From the NCBI RefSeq assembly GCF_965638725.1, contig NC_134961.1, positions 7,656,641-7,720,640 on the forward strand: DNA of 64,000 bases, given 5' to 3'. A program made the position numbers and the translations under genes. The notes under the pieces were generated by a model. It saw only the letters and a program-made list of their open reading frames with translations, did not search any database and was not told where the DNA came from. Below are positions 61,021 through 64,000 of this stretch, one piece after another; the stretch's first letter is position 1; the number at the start of each line of letters is the position of its first letter. The stretch is from Aptenodytes patagonicus (lineage: Eukaryota; Chordata; Aves; Sphenisciformes; Spheniscidae).

Positions 61021-63640
61021 TCACACGAGCAGATTTTAGCTTTCCCCACCCCGTGGCCCCTGTGAGATACAGTCCTCAGCTGGGAGCTCTCGTGATCAGT
61101 GTCTCCTTCCCACTCCTTCCAGTCTGATCTACAACATGTTGCTTGAAGTGGGAAACTTCACAGAGCCTCTGCTTGTTAATATGCCAACTCATCTGATAGG
61201 TTAAGCTAAAGTCAAGTCCAGTGCCACTTTTAGAGAAGTAACTGATGTAAAATTTAAGTTTTATTTGGCAATATTTTCTGTCTGAATCATGCCTTACTGA
61301 TGTACAGGGACATTTAACTCTGCGCTACCTGACAGTACAGTATTAACCCCAGCACAAGTTAATGCAGGGGAAGCACTGAACAGATAGAAAGCAGCACAGC
61401 GAGGTATGCTGTTGCGTGTAAATACTGTGCAGCTGATAGCAGCACACCTGGTTCACCTGCAGGCCTAGAGCGCAGAGTAGGTGCGATTCTGTAGATGCCA
61501 GGTGTGCTGTCTCCTGGCAAGCAGAGGAGAATCTGTGTGCGTAGGGTGGACGGTACAGGAGACAGACCCTTAGTTCTCATCTGTTTTAAAGCAATCACGG
61601 ATGCTAATTAGCATCACATCCAGTGGGGGAATGATGCCCGCCTGTTCACGTATCACAGGCTTCAGGGAGTCTGACAGCCTGAGGGAGTGCCATATTCTTT
61701 GACCCCTTCTCCTCAAGTGAGGGATACCAGCACCACTAGGAAAAAGGAGTGGCTGCACAGAGATAGTTCAGGAAGGACAGAAATAATCTTTTTTAACTTA
61801 GAATTGAAGTAAAGCCTTCTAGTTGGAACCAAGGTCCAGACCCCTGCTGCCGCCTCCATGCACTTACCAGCATTTCCCATGTGTACTGCCTTGTATGTCC
61901 TGCCTGTGAGTGCACATCTGATGACAAATAAATTACATTGCTATGAAATTAATCCTTTGTGCTACTTCAGCTCCTCACAGCAGGTAACATTAGAGGAAGG
62001 GAAAGCGGGAGAGGTTTGTCTTTCTTTTCTCTTCTTATGTTCCTGCAAGGTGCTATTGTACCAGTGGTAGTTGCAGAATAATATACCTCATCCCAGCCCT
62101 CTTTACATCATCTGCTGGCTTACAGTAGGCATAGTGTGATCCACACAGAGGATTAGTCACACTAAAACTCTAATACAGGTGTGCAGGCTCAGCAGGACCT
62201 TCGCCTTCAAAAAGCCTTTTCTTGACCACTACAGATTTATAAGCAATCTCCGAGAATCCATCCCAGACGGTGACCAGGACGTGTTTAATGATCACAATGC
62301 TGCTGCCCAGTTGGGACATCCTCTACCATTTTCACTGGGGCTGAGGTTGCACATCTGTTACATAAAGGCCTAGGGTTGAAATTACTAGTTGGAAGCTTTT
62401 GGGCGTATATATCTTTTTTCCTGTTAAGATAGGAAACCAAGGCATTACCTTCTCTCCCTCTCCACAAGGGGAGTCCCTGTAAGCATTAGTTGTGCTTTTC
62501 CTTTCATGTTTTGCACGTTCAGGTCCTCTGTTTCTTGGCAAAACATGGTACTCCTGCCAGTCTTGTCCAGCTGCTCCGTCTTCCAGTGTTCCAGGTCATG
62601 GCTACCCAGGAAGGACCGAGGGGCCATTTGCGTTTCTGTGTTAGCTTCCAGGGTGCTGAGGGGTGTAACACGTCAGGCCTGAGGAAAAAAAATGACCTGT
62701 GGCTCCCCTGTAGTTACTGTTTGAACTACAGCTCCAAGTCAGGGGTTACTGAGAGTGTGCACGTTCCCCTTTGAAAGTAAATCCCCTCTCTGTGACGAGA
62801 GGAATGTAGCACGCTCCATTTCAGAGCACCTCCGTAATGGTCAGGATGGGCAGCAAAGCGTGCGGGGCTTGTCCCCAGCCAGCGTAACCCACAGCTACCG
62901 GCATGGGGGGAAGGCAGGTACAGCGACCATCCATGCGATGCAGTGAAACACATGACCCTCGAGACCCCTCTCATTCTCCCGGGTCACCTTGCGTAGTTAC
63001 AGCGCTGACTTACTAATAGCCAGGATGTCACCGAGCATTTTAGCCAGATTATCACTAATATTTCTTGGAAAACAAGCCCCCCTACCCCCCATCTATGTCC
63101 TCTCCACCTCAGAACAGTGAAGGGTGCGTTTTTAAAACAGACCTACCTGTTGTGACAGCTAAGCTGACTTTTCACTTTTCCTCCTGCAATACGAGACCAC
63201 AGGAAACTTGCTCATTTTTAACTCGAGAGTCTTTGATGCAAGCCATGCGTTTAGGGAGCCTACCAAGGGCTAGTCCTTCTGCCACAGTGATCATTCCAGG
63301 CAAGGGAAGGCTTAACGCAAAAAAGCACCAGGACCACAGGGTTTTGGTGAAGCAAAGAAACTAACAGCCCTGACAATTATTCTGCATTGATTAAAAAAAG
63401 AGCAGGAATGTCTTTTGTGTGGCTAGCACAAGGATGTTTCAGGGCCTCCTGCAGCAATAAAGTACATATTAGCTATGGCAGATCTGCCACTAGTTTAAAA
63501 TTCATCCAGTAGACGGGACTTTAGAAACAAACGATGTCGGGACTGGAAAGGCAGCCTACCCAGCAGCCTTGGCCTACCCGCAGAAAGATGAAGCAGTTGC
63601 GTTTCTTCCCCTCCTCTCTGCCAAGGCAACTGTACATTGT
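61020..63640. other. Region downstream of DHRS7B without a recognised gene
   Basis: No conserved coding segment was recognised on either strand. In mammals the convergent neighbour of DHRS7B is TMEM11, but none of its coding sequence is visible here. A long 3' UTR from either side cannot be ruled out. Confidence 0.5.
61927..61932 (+). terminator. Poly-A signal, distal alternative
   Basis: AATAAA preceded by T/G-rich sequence with TGTATGT. It would add about 930 bases to the 3' UTR. Confidence 0.25.
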
Positions 63641-63642
63641 TC

Positions 63643-63652
63643 CTATAAATAG
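63643..63652 (+). promoter_or_regulatory. TATA box that also fits a MEF2 site
   Basis: CTATAAATAG matches both a strong TATA box and the MEF2 consensus YTAWWWWTAR. A GC-richer segment starts about 30 bases later, where a transcription start would be expected (about 63,674). The next ATG comes at 63,752. Confidence 0.35.
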
Positions 63653-63673
63653 AGGCGCTCCGGATCCCAGCTT

Positions 63674-63790
63674 CTTTTAACCTTGGAGGGAGACAGCTCG
63701 GCCGCTACCAGCGAGAGAGGCAGAGGGCTCTCGCCACCTAGAAGTGCCTCGATGCCACAGGAGTTTCCTCCAGCCCACCTGCCTGCTCAG
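63674..63790 (+). other. Possible first exon of an unidentified gene
   Basis: From the start site predicted by the TATA box, the first ATG is 63,752-63,754. It opens 13 codons (MPQEFPPAHLPAQ) up to CAG|GTACGA, a fair splice donor at 63,791, in phase 0. The peptide matches nothing I recognise. The rest of the gene would be beyond the right edge. It could be a chance combination. Confidence 0.25.
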
Positions 63791-64000
63791 GTACGACTGC
63801 CTACGCGGGTGGTAAAAGCACTTGCTCAGAACTCCCGGCAAACCCCGCCTGCCCAGCACGCACATGGCTGGGATGCATGCCCTGCTAACACAAAAGCTGC
63901 ATCAGCAGAAAAAGCAAAAGTTGGAACCCTGGCCAGAAAAGCCTGCTGCAGTCTGGAGGCGAGGAAGAGTTCTTGGTGCCTGCTGTTGCAATTTGGAAAG
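63791..64000. other. Right edge, nothing further recognised
   Basis: GC-moderate sequence. If the upstream exon is real, this is the start of its first intron. Confidence 0.4.

Noticed and set aside
1..64000. CRISPR arrays, operons, insertion sequences, phage or bacterial systems
   Set aside because: None of the expected structures is present. Exon-intron genes, CpG islands and CR1 repeats show this is animal chromosomal DNA.

Overview
This is a piece of vertebrate chromosome, most likely from a bird. Genes are split into exons with GT-AG introns, two CpG-island promoters are visible, and repeats are sparse. The only clear interspersed repeats are three CR1 (chicken repeat 1) LINE copies, two with the ATTCTATG-type 3' end typical of avian and other sauropsid genomes. 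The species cannot be named from sequence alone.

Layout. (1) About 1-27,064 is A-rich on the + strand and holds no exon that I recognise. It reads as the first intron of a minus-strand gene whose first coding exon lies at 27,065-27,190. That exon encodes the N-terminus of USP22, the ubiquitin protease of the SAGA coactivator complex. (2) About 26,290-28,600 is a strong CpG island: the USP22 promoter, leader and start of intron 1. (3) About 28,600-46,030 is intergenic, with one CR1 fragment at 35.4 kb, simple repeats and a small GC-rich patch at 41.2-41.5 kb. (4) About 46,030-46,800 is a second CpG island, containing the first coding exon of DHRS7B on the + strand. (5) DHRS7B runs from 46,541 to 60,683 in seven coding exons. 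All splice phases join cleanly to give a 324-residue short-chain dehydrogenase/reductase. Introns 1 and 2 each carry a sense-oriented CR1, and the intron-2 copy keeps a 467-codon open reverse-transcriptase frame. (6) About 60,684-63,640 is 3' UTR and intergenic DNA. (7) At 63.64 kb a TATA/MEF2-like box precedes a possible first exon of an unidentified gene.

The two recognised genes are divergent: USP22 leftward, DHRS7B rightward, with CpG-island starts about 19 kb apart. They do not act in a common pathway; USP22 is nuclear chromatin machinery and DHRS7B is a membrane-anchored lipid reductase. I see no sign of a novel multi-gene system. The most useful leads are a tiny uORF whose stop overlaps the USP22 start codon, the long-open CR1 frame, a base-composition skew that follows transcription direction, and the candidate promoter at the right edge.
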